DNA of 47,991 nt, taken from assembly GCA_021648485.1 (NCBI GenBank), contig JAKISS010000019.1, positions 1 to 47,991 of the forward strand. The letters are read 5' to 3'. The DNA is from Gammaproteobacteria bacterium (GTDB lineage: Bacteria > Pseudomonadota > Gammaproteobacteria > SZUA-152). This document shows, piece by piece, positions 26,301 through 35,164 of the stretch (position 1 is its first letter; each line of letters opens with the position of its first letter). The notes beneath the pieces are model-generated. The model was not told the DNA's origin and ran no database searches. It saw only the letters and a list, made by a program, of their open reading frames with translations. The position numbers and the translations under genes were made by a program.

Positions 26301-29300
26301 ATTTCCAACGTGAATTTCCTGTACACCCTGGAAAGAGGGGCCATATTGCAATCCCACATCTGCCAGCATGGTATAGAAATCATCCACATTATAAGACTTG
26401 CCAAGTTTGTTTTTTAAAGCAGTAATGTCATGTCTGGTTTTTCTGAAAGCCCCCTTATATGTCTGTATTTTTGAACCTGCATGATAAGTCCATGTGTGAT
26501 TTGCCTGATGATTCTGGCTATAAACGGAAAAACGCTGACTCTCATGACTATAGTGTATTTGTATTCTTTGACTGTCTTTTTCACGATAAACAAGAGGCGT
26601 GTTGAATTGAACATCTTCCAGAATACAGGATTTGTCGCCAAATATTTTTTTGCACAACATTAAACCGGCTTCAATATATGCAGCACCGGGGTTTATAACC
26701 AAGCCTTCTATTTTGTGATCGGTTAACCAGGGAAAGTAATTCAGATTAAAGTCCACTTCCCAGGCAGGGTGGGGTAGGCGTAAATCCAAAGCAAAAACAG
26801 GGTGTTCAGCATTTCCTAAGCGATCTTCCCGGGTATAGGGGTCCTCACCCCAGTAAATTTCTTTGTCCCAACAGTACATCGGCAAGTTGGTCAGCTTTCC
26901 ATTATTACCGCCGAATTTTGACCAGTCAATGTCGTAGCCTGTGCAATATAATTGTCCCAGGCTGAGTAACATATTTTCTTGTTCAGGTTTTTTGCGAACC
27001 AGGGAGCTGACCGTGTGCCCACGTTTTTGTTCTGCCTGTAAACACTGTTTGATAGCGGAACCCAATACGGGATGAGGACCAATCTCCATAAATATATTGG
27101 CACCCTCTTTAATCATCGCAATGGTGCTTTGTGCAAAAGAAACAGGGTGGCGAACATTTTTCCACCAGTATTCCGTATTAAACCAACAGCCTTCTTCAAG
27201 CTTTCCAGTAACGCTGGAGTATAGTGGCTTCGTTGTGTTGGCGGTTTGAATATCTTTTAAACTTTCGAGTAGCTCGATTTTCAGGCCGTCCATAACAAAA
27301 CTATGGAAACCGGTTTTTACATGGAGTTTACGGTGGAAAATTCCCTCATCTTCCAACGTTTCTGAAAGCAGGGTAATCGCTTCCAGATTGCCGGAAAGAG
27401 TAACAGCTCCCGGGCTGTTGATGGCTCCTATACACAGGCGTTCGCCATAGGGTTCGATATAATCAGCAATATCACTTGCGCTTAAGCCCACAGCCAGCAT
27501 ACCGCCTTCACCGTCAGTGTGTTGTTGTAATCGGCCCCGGTGATAAATAACTGTTAGTGCATCTTTCAGGCTGAGAGCACCCGCTGCGTGGGCTGCGGCA
27601 ACTTCTCCCAGACTATGACCTACAATCAACTCGGGTTCCACCCCCAGTGACTGCCAATAGGCGGTTAATGCATACTGCAAGGCAAAGTTGGCTGGCTGGG
27701 TAATATCGGTCTGTGTGATATTGGAGGTTTTTTCATCCCGGGAAAGCGCTTCAATCAATGACCAGCCGGAAATCGGTTTAAATGCGGTATCGCAGGCTTC
27801 CAGTGCATGTCTGAATACAGGCTGTGTTTCCATCAGCTCACGACCCATGGCCCACCATTGTGGGCCCATACCGGTATAGACGAATGCGATTTTTACATTT
27901 TCTTCACTGTCCCCAGAGATGATATGGGGTGAAAATTCATCCCTGGCATAGTCGTGCAATTTATTTTGCAAGTCTTCCAGATTTTCAGCATATATGGCCA
28001 GTCGTTTATTGTAATGGCTGCGTCTATACCGTACAGAATAATAGACATCGTCGAAGTCATTTGCGGATGCAATTCGGTCTGCCATCATAAGGGCGCTCTT
28101 TTTTAACGCACTTTCACTACGGGCTGACAAGGGGAATAAAATAGGCCAATTGATAGTGGATTCAGGTTTTTTTACTGTTGGTGTTACCGCAGGTTGATAT
28201 TTTTCAACAATGACATGTGCATTAGTGCCGCCAAAGCCAAAGGAGTTAATGCTGGCACGCGGGACATCACATTCTGGCCAGTCCTGGTTTTTCAATGGTA
28301 CCTGTACAGCAAGGTTGTTAAAATCAACCTCAGTATTGCCTTCTTTAAAATTGATATTTTGTGGAATAATATCGCTTTGCAAGGATAATGTGGTTTTAAT
28401 CAGGCCAGCGATGCCCGCTGCGGCTTCCAGGTGGCCAATGTGGGATTTAACTGATCCAACAAAGACCTTTTCTTTTTTTTCTGCACCCGTATTGCGTTGA
28501 CTCATTACGTCATGCAAGACACTCAATTCAGTGGAATCACCTGCTTTGGTGCCGGTACCATGGGCTTCAATATATTGCACATCAGAATAACCAACACCTG
28601 CTTCCTTATATACTTTTTCAATGAGTGACTTTTGTGAAGAAGGGTTTGGTAAAGTGATGCCTGCTGTTCGGCCATCCTGATTAACCCCTGTGTTTTTGAT
28701 AACAGCATATATTTTATCACCATCGGCTTCAGCCTCACTTAATCGTTTCAAGAACGCAATACCTCCTCCTTCACCGCGACCATACCCATCTCCGCGGCGG
28801 TCAAAACTCATGGAGCGCCCGTGAGTAGACAAGAACCGGCCTTTTGACAGGGTGATGGTTGTCGTCGGATTTATCATCAGACTTACCCCTCCCGCAATGA
28901 CGATACGGCATTCGTTATTCCATAAACTGTTGCAGGCATAGTGAGTGGCAACCAATGAAGAAGAGCATGCGGTATCCATGCTGACACTGGGCCCCTTCAG
29001 GTTAAGGGAATAGGAAATTCGGTTGGATAATAAAGTGCAGGAAACGGCAGTTGATGATACAGCTGAAATTTCTCTGCGATTGAGGTAATGGGTATGCAGA
29101 CTAAGATGATCCATGAAGAAACCGCCCATGAAAACACCCGTATCACTGTCAGACAGGTCTTCCAGGCGAATGCCGGCATCATCGGCGGCCTCAATGACCA
29201 GCTCCAGTGCCAGACGCTGTTGAGGGTCCAGAATTTGTGCTTCTCGGGGTGACAAGCCAAAAAATAATGCATCAAAAGCAGCGATATCGGTGTCGAGAAA

Positions 29301-29510
29301 AGCCCCTTCACGCATATACATTTTTCCCGGTTTATCGGGGTCAGGGTCATAAAACTTCTTAGTACTCCAGCGATCACCGGGTACTGGAATAACCGTGTCT
29401 TTACCGGCAATAAGATTGTCCCAGAATTCGGTGAGCGTATTGCCTCCGCCCGGTAAACGGCATGACATGCCGACAATGGCGATTGGCTCTTTATTTTTAT
29501 TCCTTTTCAT
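23310..29510 (-). CDS. Type I polyketide synthase, KS-AT-DH-(ER degenerate)-KR-ACP
   Basis: A 2066-residue single-module reducing synthase. Ketosynthase (about 8-435): DTACSSS (C182), EAHGTGT (H317), KSHIGH (H360). Acyltransferase (about 540-840): GHSLG (S633) and TGFHS, nearer the malonyl than the methylmalonyl type. Dehydratase (about 900-1170): DHKIEGLVINP (H932) and QLDPCFQ (D1096). Residues ~1430-1640 resemble an enoylreductase remnant (GQFLALGENITYDE) without the usual NADPH-binding glycine motif. Ketoreductase: TGGTRGLG (1718-1725), S1848, Y1861, N1865. ACP: DIGVNSL (S2023). No thioesterase is present, so release is unexplained. A strong AAGGAG eight bases before ATG 29510 lies in the end of the upstream oxygenase gene, two bases away. 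It is convergent with the sulfur operon. The product is unknown. Confidence 0.95.
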   Translation of the reverse strand: MKRNKNKEPIAIVGMSCRLPGGGNTLTEFWDNLIAGKDTVIPVPGDRWSTKKFYDPDPDKPGKMYMREGAFLDTDIAAFDALFFGLSPREAQILDPQQRLALELVIEAADDAGIRLEDLSDSDTGVFMGGFFMDHLSLHTHYLNRREISAVSSTAVSCTLLSNRISYSLNLKGPSVSMDTACSSSLVATHYACNSLWNNECRIVIAGGVSLMINPTTTITLSKGRFLSTHGRSMSFDRRGDGYGRGEGGGIAFLKRLSEAEADGDKIYAVIKNTGVNQDGRTAGITLPNPSSQKSLIEKVYKEAGVGYSDVQYIEAHGTGTKAGDSTELSVLHDVMSQRNTGAEKKEKVFVGSVKSHIGHLEAAAGIAGLIKTTLSLQSDIIPQNINFKEGNTEVDFNNLAVQVPLKNQDWPECDVPRASINSFGFGGTNAHVIVEKYQPAVTPTVKKPESTINWPILFPLSARSESALKKSALMMADRIASANDFDDVYYSVRYRRSHYNKRLAIYAENLEDLQNKLHDYARDEFSPHIISGDSEENVKIAFVYTGMGPQWWAMGRELMETQPVFRHALEACDTAFKPISGWSLIEALSRDEKTSNITQTDITQPANFALQYALTAYWQSLGVEPELIVGHSLGEVAAAHAAGALSLKDALTVIYHRGRLQQHTDGEGGMLAVGLSASDIADYIEPYGERLCIGAINSPGAVTLSGNLEAITLLSETLEDEGIFHRKLHVKTGFHSFVMDGLKIELLESLKDIQTANTTKPLYSSVTGKLEEGCWFNTEYWWKNVRHPVSFAQSTIAMIKEGANIFMEIGPHPVLGSAIKQCLQAEQKRGHTVSSLVRKKPEQENMLLSLGQLYCTGYDIDWSKFGGNNGKLTNLPMYCWDKEIYWGEDPYTREDRLGNAEHPVFALDLRLPHPAWEVDFNLNYFPWLTDHKIEGLVINPGAAYIEAGLMLCKKIFGDKSCILEDVQFNTPLVYREKDSQRIQIHYSHESQRFSVYSQNHQANHTWTYHAGSKIQTYKGAFRKTRHDITALKNKLGKSYNVDDFYTMLADVGLQYGPSFQGVQEIHVGNDEALVKIKTPTGLLAEDYYLHPCQLDPCFQTLAILQIDSERPYLPTALEQLIIKDSPPEEFWCHLKVVSRTARELKADFDIFDLHGTPLVQIKGIICREVPALQSTDERYSGNLYKMAWHEDNNEIKIKKDALNAIVFLRHNQKSISQAWREQDPGCIQVFWDDNYNVLGENNYSVNPRNQQHWKQLWQDLSGFEFSAMIYLWHLGENTPVDHYENGDILLLSLFSMSREDILHRQFKIGLAVSHANHVVHSDKCEGLGLSTLWGIQRVLMSEIVSKYCKSVDFDRANNHSAHEIDLLVKEFLFEDEESEIAYRDGKRYIHRLKRVKEKSLQPQGRLAKEALENPLSYNPESALFNKIPAPVIHPDKCIVRVISYYIGDMTKQTVDRSTGKGQWEGWGEIIVPGRNAEAEFQPGDKVSFLGFDQKLSTFLAVDKKWLVPCKSQQCWAPLSLTLSVCAAFDTLPLDTTRSILLSDQHSETGKLVSALLQHQGLNFDVLDTDAQKQTVYDILIDCGNSNTGFSTYHKIKYYGQFLALGENITYDETLWKVLSERNITYLSSSIKSLNKPQASEILLRAKTFMAQSSIQFDYEHSLTRYTHNQLSDIFNTLNSEHNIAPGLLTFPADAMVEANIPYREKSLFVADASYLITGGTRGLGLELAKWASTQGARHLVLLSLRGLTSDYAIKTVKEIEAKGCRVKIIAVDIADKETLKEAFNTVSGDIPVLKGVIHGAMVLDDDFLQSLSPERMDKVLSPKVRGAWNLHQLTLDMPLDFFFSLSSVSSLIGNPGQANYVAANCFLDAFSHYRQGLGLPATTVNLGVVSDSGIVSERKEVEDFFANAGFSGIKPVQIGEFLQFAYQTSPAQIAYFDLDWTKWNAMLPTDWMPPIYEEVMNDAKGGNSDALLQTKACIKDLDEEAQQDFFKELVRNELSALLKMPAEKIDMHTRIVDIGVNSLMAVEFSGSMGEKYGLMMPILDIMSGATVEQAALLTLNHIRNN

Positions 29511-29512
29511 TT

Positions 29513-30955
29513 TTATAACTCCTTGTTAATCGTCCTTCTCCAACAGCCATGAAAGGTCAGCGGTATTTCATTTTCAATATGGACCAATGTCAGTGGTCCC
29601 TGGTTTATTTCTCCACTTTTGAAAATGGCCAGATAATTACATTTATTTATTCCGTCATGAATTAATGACATCAGTAAACCGACAGACTCATTAGGGCCGA
29701 AATTCACTCCTTGCATGCCGGGAGCAAGTATTGGCTCAGAGCAATAAACCCCTTCACCAAAACAATGCTCCTGTTGTATTCCTGTTTCCATATCAACTTG
29801 AACGACGGTATTCCAAAAAGGATTTTGAGTATTTCCTTTGACCATGTAACTGAATTTGTTTTTCAAGCCGACACGATCAGGATGTACGGTTGGAAATTCA
29901 TAATTACCTTCAAACAAACGCATTTCATGTAAATTACCGTTGTTTATATCAATTTCGTACCGCCATATTTCACCGGGGGCATAAGGGCCATGAGCTGTGC
30001 CTGTCAGTGCATTTTTATACATGGGCGAAGTTCCCATGAGATGATCAGGTGATGAGTGCCCTACAAAATCCATGACTATTTTGTCGTGCTCCTCCCAGGC
30101 ATTGATTGAATGTAACCACCAGCGTGCCTGTGCGTCATAGTATTTAGGCGCTTCTTTTCCTGATTTGTGGTAGATAACAATCAAGTTTCCTTCTTCGGGA
30201 AGCCACTTTATCGAGTTGATAAAGCTTCGGGTTCCCGCCAATACTGATTGAATGCGTATGAATGCCGGATGCAGGCACATGACGACATAATTTTCAGTCG
30301 TAAAAAAATCATGAACATACACAGCCCGGGGAAGAATCTGTGAAAAGCTGTTTAATAATCTTCCTTCATTGTCAAGAATGGTGAAATAGACTTCCGCCTG
30401 CTTTCCATGCTTTAAACCAAAGTGCAGCCATTGGTTTTGGAATGTATGAATTTTGGAATGTGCTGAAAATGCTGCCTGTGGATCTAACAGTCCCAGTGTT
30501 GATCGGCCAATTGTTTCCAAACTGTTTGGCTCTAGCTCGTAAGGGCTGAATGATTCATCAAACACAAACAGTTTTTTGTGGTGAAAGACCGGTGCGATAT
30601 AAGCCTGACTTTCATATTTAGGAGGCTCAATTTCATCAAACTCGTCCTGACCGGCTCGAAATGTCCAGGTGTCATAAATGAATTCTTTTTTCCTGGATTC
30701 TTCGATGAATTTTTTTGTTCGGACAAAACGGTTTGTATAACAAATGTTATTACCGTTAAAGGCAAAGCTGTGAACCATGCCGTCACCATCAACAAAATAG
30801 GATTTTTTCTGACCGTTTCGCTCAAATAAAGCAGGGCCGCTACGATATAATACGCCGTGAAAATCCGACGGTAATTTATTGCCGGTATTAATGTGTTTCT
30901 TTTTTTCGAAGGGTTTGGCATTTATCCAACTGTCATAGTGCGGTTTTGTGCCCAC
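29513..30955 (-). CDS. Carotenoid-cleavage-oxygenase-family (RPE65-like) iron dioxygenase
   Basis: The 480-residue protein belongs to the seven-bladed propeller family that cleaves double bonds in carotenoids, retinoids or stilbenes with a four-histidine iron centre. The four ligands are visible: FSAHSKIH (H166), VYVHDF (H215), WLHSINAWEE (H282) and LTFHGCW (H469). The N-terminal GVLYRSGPALFERNG and FVDGDGMVHSFAF are family signatures. There is no signal peptide. It starts at GTG 30955 with AAGGA ten bases upstream. Its TAA is two bases from the PKS start, so the two are tightly coupled and probably act in one pathway, perhaps cleaving a polyene made by, or primed into, the PKS. No carotenoid genes are in the window. 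Confidence 0.9.
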   Translation of the reverse strand: MGTKPHYDSWINAKPFEKKKHINTGNKLPSDFHGVLYRSGPALFERNGQKKSYFVDGDGMVHSFAFNGNNICYTNRFVRTKKFIEESRKKEFIYDTWTFRAGQDEFDEIEPPKYESQAYIAPVFHHKKLFVFDESFSPYELEPNSLETIGRSTLGLLDPQAAFSAHSKIHTFQNQWLHFGLKHGKQAEVYFTILDNEGRLLNSFSQILPRAVYVHDFFTTENYVVMCLHPAFIRIQSVLAGTRSFINSIKWLPEEGNLIVIYHKSGKEAPKYYDAQARWWLHSINAWEEHDKIVMDFVGHSSPDHLMGTSPMYKNALTGTAHGPYAPGEIWRYEIDINNGNLHEMRLFEGNYEFPTVHPDRVGLKNKFSYMVKGNTQNPFWNTVVQVDMETGIQQEHCFGEGVYCSEPILAPGMQGVNFGPNESVGLLMSLIHDGINKCNYLAIFKSGEINQGPLTLVHIENEIPLTFHGCWRRTINKEL

Positions 30956-31518
30956 AATGATAACGTCCTTGTTATTGTCTTACATTGTCACTACAGGGAG
31001 TGACAAGCGGGTTATTATATTTATTGATTGTTTCTACTTTATTACATTTAAAGTAGATAAGGAGATAATTGTTTACAATAAATACGAATAACCAAAGAGC
31101 GAAAAGGATGATAGCTGGCAGCTAACAAATACATCAAAGAAGGGATATGATAGAGTAAAACCACCCATTTCTTTGAGGTTGTGACTGTCTTGATAAGGTA
31201 TGCGTTTAGGGATGGAAATTAAATAACTTATTTAATTTCCATCCCTTAGTGGGTTGCAGTGGATATGGGTTTTCTTTAAGACTTGTTTTTTGTGTTAGGG
31301 GGGCATGCCATTATTGGTTCGTTCATTGTGTTGTATGGTTGAGACATTTTTGTTGCAAGCATAACTTGAAACCGTTGGTTTTGTTGGTGAGATGTTTACA
31401 CCGTTGATGTTTTATTCTTGTTGACGGTGATTTTTTCTGGCAAGACACAACAGTGGAAAAAATGAAATACCACAGACGTTGAAATTGTTATATGTCTGGG
31501 CTTCATGGCATGCCCTGT
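30956..31518. other. Gene-free gap upstream of the oxygenase-PKS operon, with a 39-bp palindrome
   Basis: No ORF with a ribosome site is seen. The left end carries the operon promoter. At 31208-31246 there is a perfect palindrome (AGGGATGGAAATTAAATAA, one central base, then its reverse complement), with 19-bp arms and no U-tract on either strand. It could terminate or process transcripts from the gene at 31519-32523, or be a recombination or binding site. Confidence 0.6.
30985..31006 (-). promoter_or_regulatory. Palindromic operator candidate in the oxygenase-PKS promoter
   Basis: Perfect inverted repeat TTGTCACT-N6-AGTGACAA. On the minus strand a TATAAT hexamer (31019-31014) lies eight bases upstream, so the palindrome covers the predicted transcript start and ends 29 bases before GTG 30955. 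This is the usual place for a TetR/MarR-type repressor site. No good -35 was found, which fits a regulated promoter. Confidence 0.45.
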
Positions 31519-32523
31519 TCATACGCCACCGAAGACAACTTCAAGTTTAAATGTTAACGAATGTCGTGAGTGAAAATCCTCGGCTTGTGGATACACTACT
31601 TTGGGGTTGATCTCGAAGAACAGCCAGTCGCGATGAATTTGTTGGCGCAGGCGCACTGACACGACGTAGCCAGTGGTTTGCATTTTTGGTTCGCTGACGG
31701 CGGTCAGCCCGGTACGGTAAATGATGGCACGGTGTTTGTTGATGGTATGGATCAGAAAAAAATCCTGGTTCATATCGAACTGGCGGGTTTTATCCAGCCA
31801 GGTGGCTTTGCTGGTGGCGCGGAACAACCAGGTTTTGGCAAACCGGCGTTCGATATCCAGCCGTGTGGTTGCACCGGGGCCGGTTGAGTCACGCCAGAAC
31901 AGGGTTTCGGTGGCACGCAGATTCCAGTGGCCGAAGTGAAATAGTCCTCGCAGACGAAAACGGACAAAGCTGTCCAGTCCCCCGGAACGGAAACGCACGC
32001 CGACATCGGTATTGGCGCGCAACCAGTCGGTGGAGAGCTGGATGTACCGCAGACCGAGGGATTGCTCCTGTGCTTCCACAGCTTCTGCGATAGTATTGTC
32101 GGCATTTGCATTTTCTTCGGGGTCACTCTCGAATAAAAGCTCTAGTCGTTTTTGTGTATTGGGCAGGGTGAGTTTACCTTGCAGGTTGGCTTCGTAACGC
32201 GGTTGATAGCCTTCTTCGTTAATTTGCAACAGGTTCAGTTTGAGGCTGCTGTTTTGTGATTCATCGTAGATGCGCTCATCACCAAAAAAATTGTCCAGCC
32301 AATTGGCAAATTCGGTGACCTGGTGTGAGACGGCATTGCGTGTGCTGTCCAGCGGTTCCAGCAGGGGGATGCGTGGCTCTGTTGTCCCTTCTGCTGAGTT
32401 TGTGTTTGTTTCTGCGGCGGCATGCAGGGGGGGTGCGCAAAGCAGTATTGAAAAGAACAGGGACGTACAACCGCAGATAAGGTTGAATGGAGGCGCAGCA
32501 TTTGGGGAAGACGGTTGTACCAC
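31519..32523 (-). CDS. Predicted outer-membrane beta-barrel protein, unknown function
   Basis: I do not recognise a named family. The 334-residue product has a signal peptide (LFFSILLCAPPLHA-AAE, cut near residue 37) and an acidic, Asn/Ser-rich linker. From about residue 90 it is made of alternating amphipathic strands (YEANLQGKLTLP, LGLRYIQLST, DSFVRFRLRGLFHFGHWNLRATETLFW, given in part) with aromatic girdles, typical of a barrel porin-like protein. The start is GTG 32523; no ATG is available before the signal peptide. It is separated from tusE upstream by a terminator, so it is probably transcribed alone. A similar 'hypothetical' family occurs in other gammaproteobacteria, as far as I can judge. 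Confidence 0.7.
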   Translation of the reverse strand: MVQPSSPNAAPPFNLICGCTSLFFSILLCAPPLHAAAETNTNSAEGTTEPRIPLLEPLDSTRNAVSHQVTEFANWLDNFFGDERIYDESQNSSLKLNLLQINEEGYQPRYEANLQGKLTLPNTQKRLELLFESDPEENANADNTIAEAVEAQEQSLGLRYIQLSTDWLRANTDVGVRFRSGGLDSFVRFRLRGLFHFGHWNLRATETLFWRDSTGPGATTRLDIERRFAKTWLFRATSKATWLDKTRQFDMNQDFFLIHTINKHRAIIYRTGLTAVSEPKMQTTGYVVSVRLRQQIHRDWLFFEINPKVVYPQAEDFHSRHSLTFKLEVVFGGV

Positions 32524-32630
32524 GTTTTGTGAACTCTCTGATCGTCCGTGCGGGTCTTTAGCCTACGGTGGAATGGCCGCTAATTCAAAGGTTTGTGTTG
32601 TGCGGTATGAGTGCAGAAATGCGTACAGGC

Positions 32631-32664
32631 AAAAAAAAGTCCTGCCAGGTCGGGTTGGCAGGAC
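32631..32664 (-). terminator. Rho-independent terminator downstream of tusE
   Basis: Read on the minus strand: stem GTCCTGCCA / TGGCAGGAC (9 bp, perfect) with an 8-base loop, followed by eight T (plus-strand A run 32631-32638). It lies 52 bases after the tusE stop and would end the purT-dnaJ-tusE transcript. Confidence 0.9.
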
Positions 32665-32715
32665 ATGTCCGCTAAGAACGGTCAGTACATCGTATTAATG
32701 ATTATTAATACCCCC

Positions 32716-33048
32716 CTAGCTACAACCTTTGGGACGTGGCAGTCCGGCAATTTTGTTGGCTGATTTTACCAGACCGTAAGGGAACAGGGAGTAGAGGTAC
32801 TTGCTATCACTACGGTCTTTGCCGTATTTTTTTTTCATGACTTTGGAAAAGGTACGCGGCTCACAGACTTTGCCGTTTTCTTCGAAAAAATGCCGGGCTT
32901 CGTTAATGATGTCCCAATGTTCGGGGGTGAGTTCCACTTTTTCATTTTTGGCGATTTCGTAGGCGAGGGCTTCGCTCCATTCGCTCAGGTTTTCCAACCA
33001 TCCGGCTTCACTCAGTGCAATGATCTTGCCGTTTACTTCTGCCTGCAT
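32716..33048 (-). CDS. tusE: TusE/DsrC-family sulfur carrier protein
   Basis: The 110-residue protein is of the DsrC/TusE/DsvC family: the start MQAEVNGKIIALSEAGWLEN, LTPEHWDIINEARHFFEENG and the flexible end GLPRPKGCS with the conserved penultimate cysteine. The second cysteine of true DsrC, ten residues earlier, is absent (position occupied by KSANKIAG), so it is the TusE type that relays sulfur to TusBCD/MnmA for tRNA 2-thiouridine, not the dissimilatory DsrC. ATG 33048 has GGAG upstream; the ORF's earlier start at 33090 has not. No tusBCD is seen here. The J-domain gene lies 88 bases upstream. Confidence 0.9.
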   Translation of the reverse strand: MQAEVNGKIIALSEAGWLENLSEWSEALAYEIAKNEKVELTPEHWDIINEARHFFEENGKVCEPRTFSKVMKKKYGKDRSDSKYLYSLFPYGLVKSANKIAGLPRPKGCS

Positions 33049-33136
33049 AATTGACTCCAACGGTTCTACGTTGCCGGGTGGCAACAACATTAAGGGACTC
33101 TGTAGGCTATTTTAGATAACCCAGCGTTTTCGTCAA

Positions 33137-33898
33137 CTACCCTTTTGGGGGAGCATGGACACCCCTAAGCAGACAATCTTTGGCCTGATTGATTTTAGTG
33201 GCCAGATAAGTGGAGCCACCGCGATCCGGATGGAGTTTGTGGATTAGCCTCCGGTGGGCCTGAGTGATTTCTTCTTTGTCGGCTTTAGCCTCCACGCCTA
33301 AAATGTCGCGGGCTTCTGCGACAGACATACCATCTTCCGATGGTGTTCTACGGGGTCCGTCGTTGTCAGTTTGTGTACGCCAGCCGCTATGGTGACGATC
33401 CAGGTAAGCTGCGAGCAGGGCGGTGGAGCGTGGGTCGATGCTGCATTCCTGTAGCAGACGCAGCAGTTCATCCAGCGTCAGTTTGCTGAGAAACTGTCCC
33501 TCAAAGGCACCGTCCAGCACTTCACCGTCCAGATTGCCGGTATTGGTGTCCAGACTGACTCGCAGGAAACGGGTTTCCAGTGTGGAGAACGGACTGCCCT
33601 GCTGCCGACCGAAAGCGGCACCCGCCTGACCGGCTGTGCCGCCAAACAGACCCCGCACCATGGGCAGGAAACGCAATAACATAAAACCTCGCCTTAGGAG
33701 GGGCAGGGCTGCTGCGCCGATGACAAAGATCCAGTTAAGGCGACCAGTAAGGGCAAAAAAGGCAAGTACGAGCAGCGCAAGCATCAGTCCGGCACGTTTG
33801 GCGGTGGTGATCACCTGTTTGGGCGGAGTGCGCACAAACCAGCGCACCAGCAGCCAGGCAGCCAGTACAACAGTGATGAGAATGATGAGACGAGACAT
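33137..33898 (-). CDS. Membrane-anchored J-domain protein
   Basis: The 253-residue product has two to three N-terminal membrane helices (IILITVVLAAWLLVRWF; GLMLALLVLAFFALTG; IFVIGAAALPLL), a middle domain of unknown fold (TRFLRVSLDTNTGNLDGEV) and a C-terminal J-domain (about 195-250) with the HPD tripeptide in HKLHPDRGGS. J-domains stimulate DnaK ATPase; the membrane anchor suggests local recruitment of DnaK, as in DjlA-like proteins. ATG 33898 gives the hydrophobic start; the ORF extends to 34003 inside purT. It follows purT by 22 bases. Confidence 0.88.
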   Translation of the reverse strand: MSRLIILITVVLAAWLLVRWFVRTPPKQVITTAKRAGLMLALLVLAFFALTGRLNWIFVIGAAALPLLRRGFMLLRFLPMVRGLFGGTAGQAGAAFGRQQGSPFSTLETRFLRVSLDTNTGNLDGEVLDGAFEGQFLSKLTLDELLRLLQECSIDPRSTALLAAYLDRHHSGWRTQTDNDGPRRTPSEDGMSVAEARDILGVEAKADKEEITQAHRRLIHKLHPDRGGSTYLATKINQAKDCLLRGVHAPPKG

Positions 33899-33920
33899 AG
33901 TAAGACGCAGCGGGTTTTGG

Positions 33921-35135
33921 TTATTTCGGTACAGGCTTGATGAGCGATGCGGCTTGTTTGGCACGCTGGCGGGCATCGTTGGCGCTGTTATTGGCACCAC
34001 CACCGCCGTAAGCCAGAGCTACGCCCATGCGTCGGCGTACAAAGGCTTCAGGTTTGCCGAACAGACGTAATTCGGTTTGCTGAACGCGTAATGCCTCGGC
34101 GATGCCTTCAAAAGCAATGCCAGCCAGTTCATGCCCGCCGTAAATCACCGCGCTGGCTCCGGGTTCGCGTAGGCGGGTGTCCACTGCCAGACCGAGAATG
34201 GCGCGGGCATGCAGTTCAAATTCATTTTGCGCCTGGGTCACCATAGTGACCATACCCGTGTCGTGTGGTCGCGGGCTGACTTCACTGAACCAGACTTCGT
34301 CGCCTTTGATGAATAATTCCACGCCAAACAGCCCGCGACCACCCAGGTTGTCAGTGACTTCTTTGGCGATTTGTCGGGAGCGTGCCAGGGCGATTTCGCT
34401 CATGATCTGAGGCTGCCAGCTTTCCACATAGTCACCTTGCTGTTGCAGGTGACCAATGGGGTCGCAAAAATAAGTTTGTATTTCACCCTGCGCGTTCAGT
34501 GCGCGCACGGTGAGCTGGGTGATTTCAAAATCAAAGTGGAGCATTTCTTCCACGATCACCCGGGTCTGTGATACACGACCGCTGCTGATGGCGTGATCCC
34601 AGGCCGCAACCACATCATCCGGGGTGTGCAGGGTGGACTGGCCTTTCCCCGAAGAAGACATCACCGGCTTGACGATACAGGGGTAACCCACGCCATTATC
34701 AATGGCTGCCTGCAATTCATCGTGCGAATCGGCAAAGGCATAACGTGAAGTGGGTATGTTCAGTGCCTCAGCGGCCAGTCGGCGAATGCCTTCGCGATTC
34801 ATGGTTAATTGTGTCGCTCGTGCAGTGGGTATCACCTGTGTCAGACCATCGGCCTCGATTTCTGCCAGCATATCGGTGGCAATGGCTTCGATTTCCGGCA
34901 CGATGAAATGGGGTTTTTCCTGTTCAATCAGGGCGCGCAGTGCCGCGCCATCGGTCATATCAATGGTATGCGCGCGGTGTGCCACCTGTTGTCCCGGCGC
35001 ATTGTCGTAGCGATCCACGGCGATGACTTCCACACCCAGGCGTTGCAGGGCGATGATGACTTCTTTGCCCAGTTCACCGCTGCCCAGCAGCATTACGCGC
35101 AGCGCGGTATCGGAAAGGGGAGTGCCTATTTTCAT
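33921..35135 (-). CDS. purT: Formate-dependent phosphoribosylglycinamide formyltransferase
   Basis: PurT formylates GAR in purine synthesis using formate and ATP, independent of folate. The 404-residue protein is an ATP-grasp enzyme: start [32 protein letters not shown], the phosphate-binding loop [23 protein letters not shown], and the metal-site end [26 protein letters not shown] (motif [11 protein letters not shown]). Length and motif order match E. coli PurT. It is the first gene of a likely purT-J-domain-tusE transcript ending at the terminator at 32631. Confidence 0.97.
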   Translation of the reverse strand: MKIGTPLSDTALRVMLLGSGELGKEVIIALQRLGVEVIAVDRYDNAPGQQVAHRAHTIDMTDGAALRALIEQEKPHFIVPEIEAIATDMLAEIEADGLTQVIPTARATQLTMNREGIRRLAAEALNIPTSRYAFADSHDELQAAIDNGVGYPCIVKPVMSSSGKGQSTLHTPDDVVAAWDHAISSGRVSQTRVIVEEMLHFDFEITQLTVRALNAQGEIQTYFCDPIGHLQQQGDYVESWQPQIMSEIALARSRQIAKEVTDNLGGRGLFGVELFIKGDEVWFSEVSPRPHDTGMVTMVTQAQNEFELHARAILGLAVDTRLREPGASAVIYGGHELAGIAFEGIAEALRVQQTELRLFGKPEAFVRRRMGVALAYGGGGANNSANDARQRAKQAASLIKPVPK

Positions 35136-35164
35136 ATGGAGCCCTGATTTTTATCAGCCTGGGT

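Noticed and set aside
29513-30955. Retinal-forming enzyme of a rhodopsin system
   Set aside because: No rhodopsin or carotenoid genes are present; the only linked gene is the PKS.
32716-33048. DsrC for dissimilatory sulfur oxidation
   Set aside because: The second conserved cysteine is missing and no dsrAB is present, so TusE is the better call.
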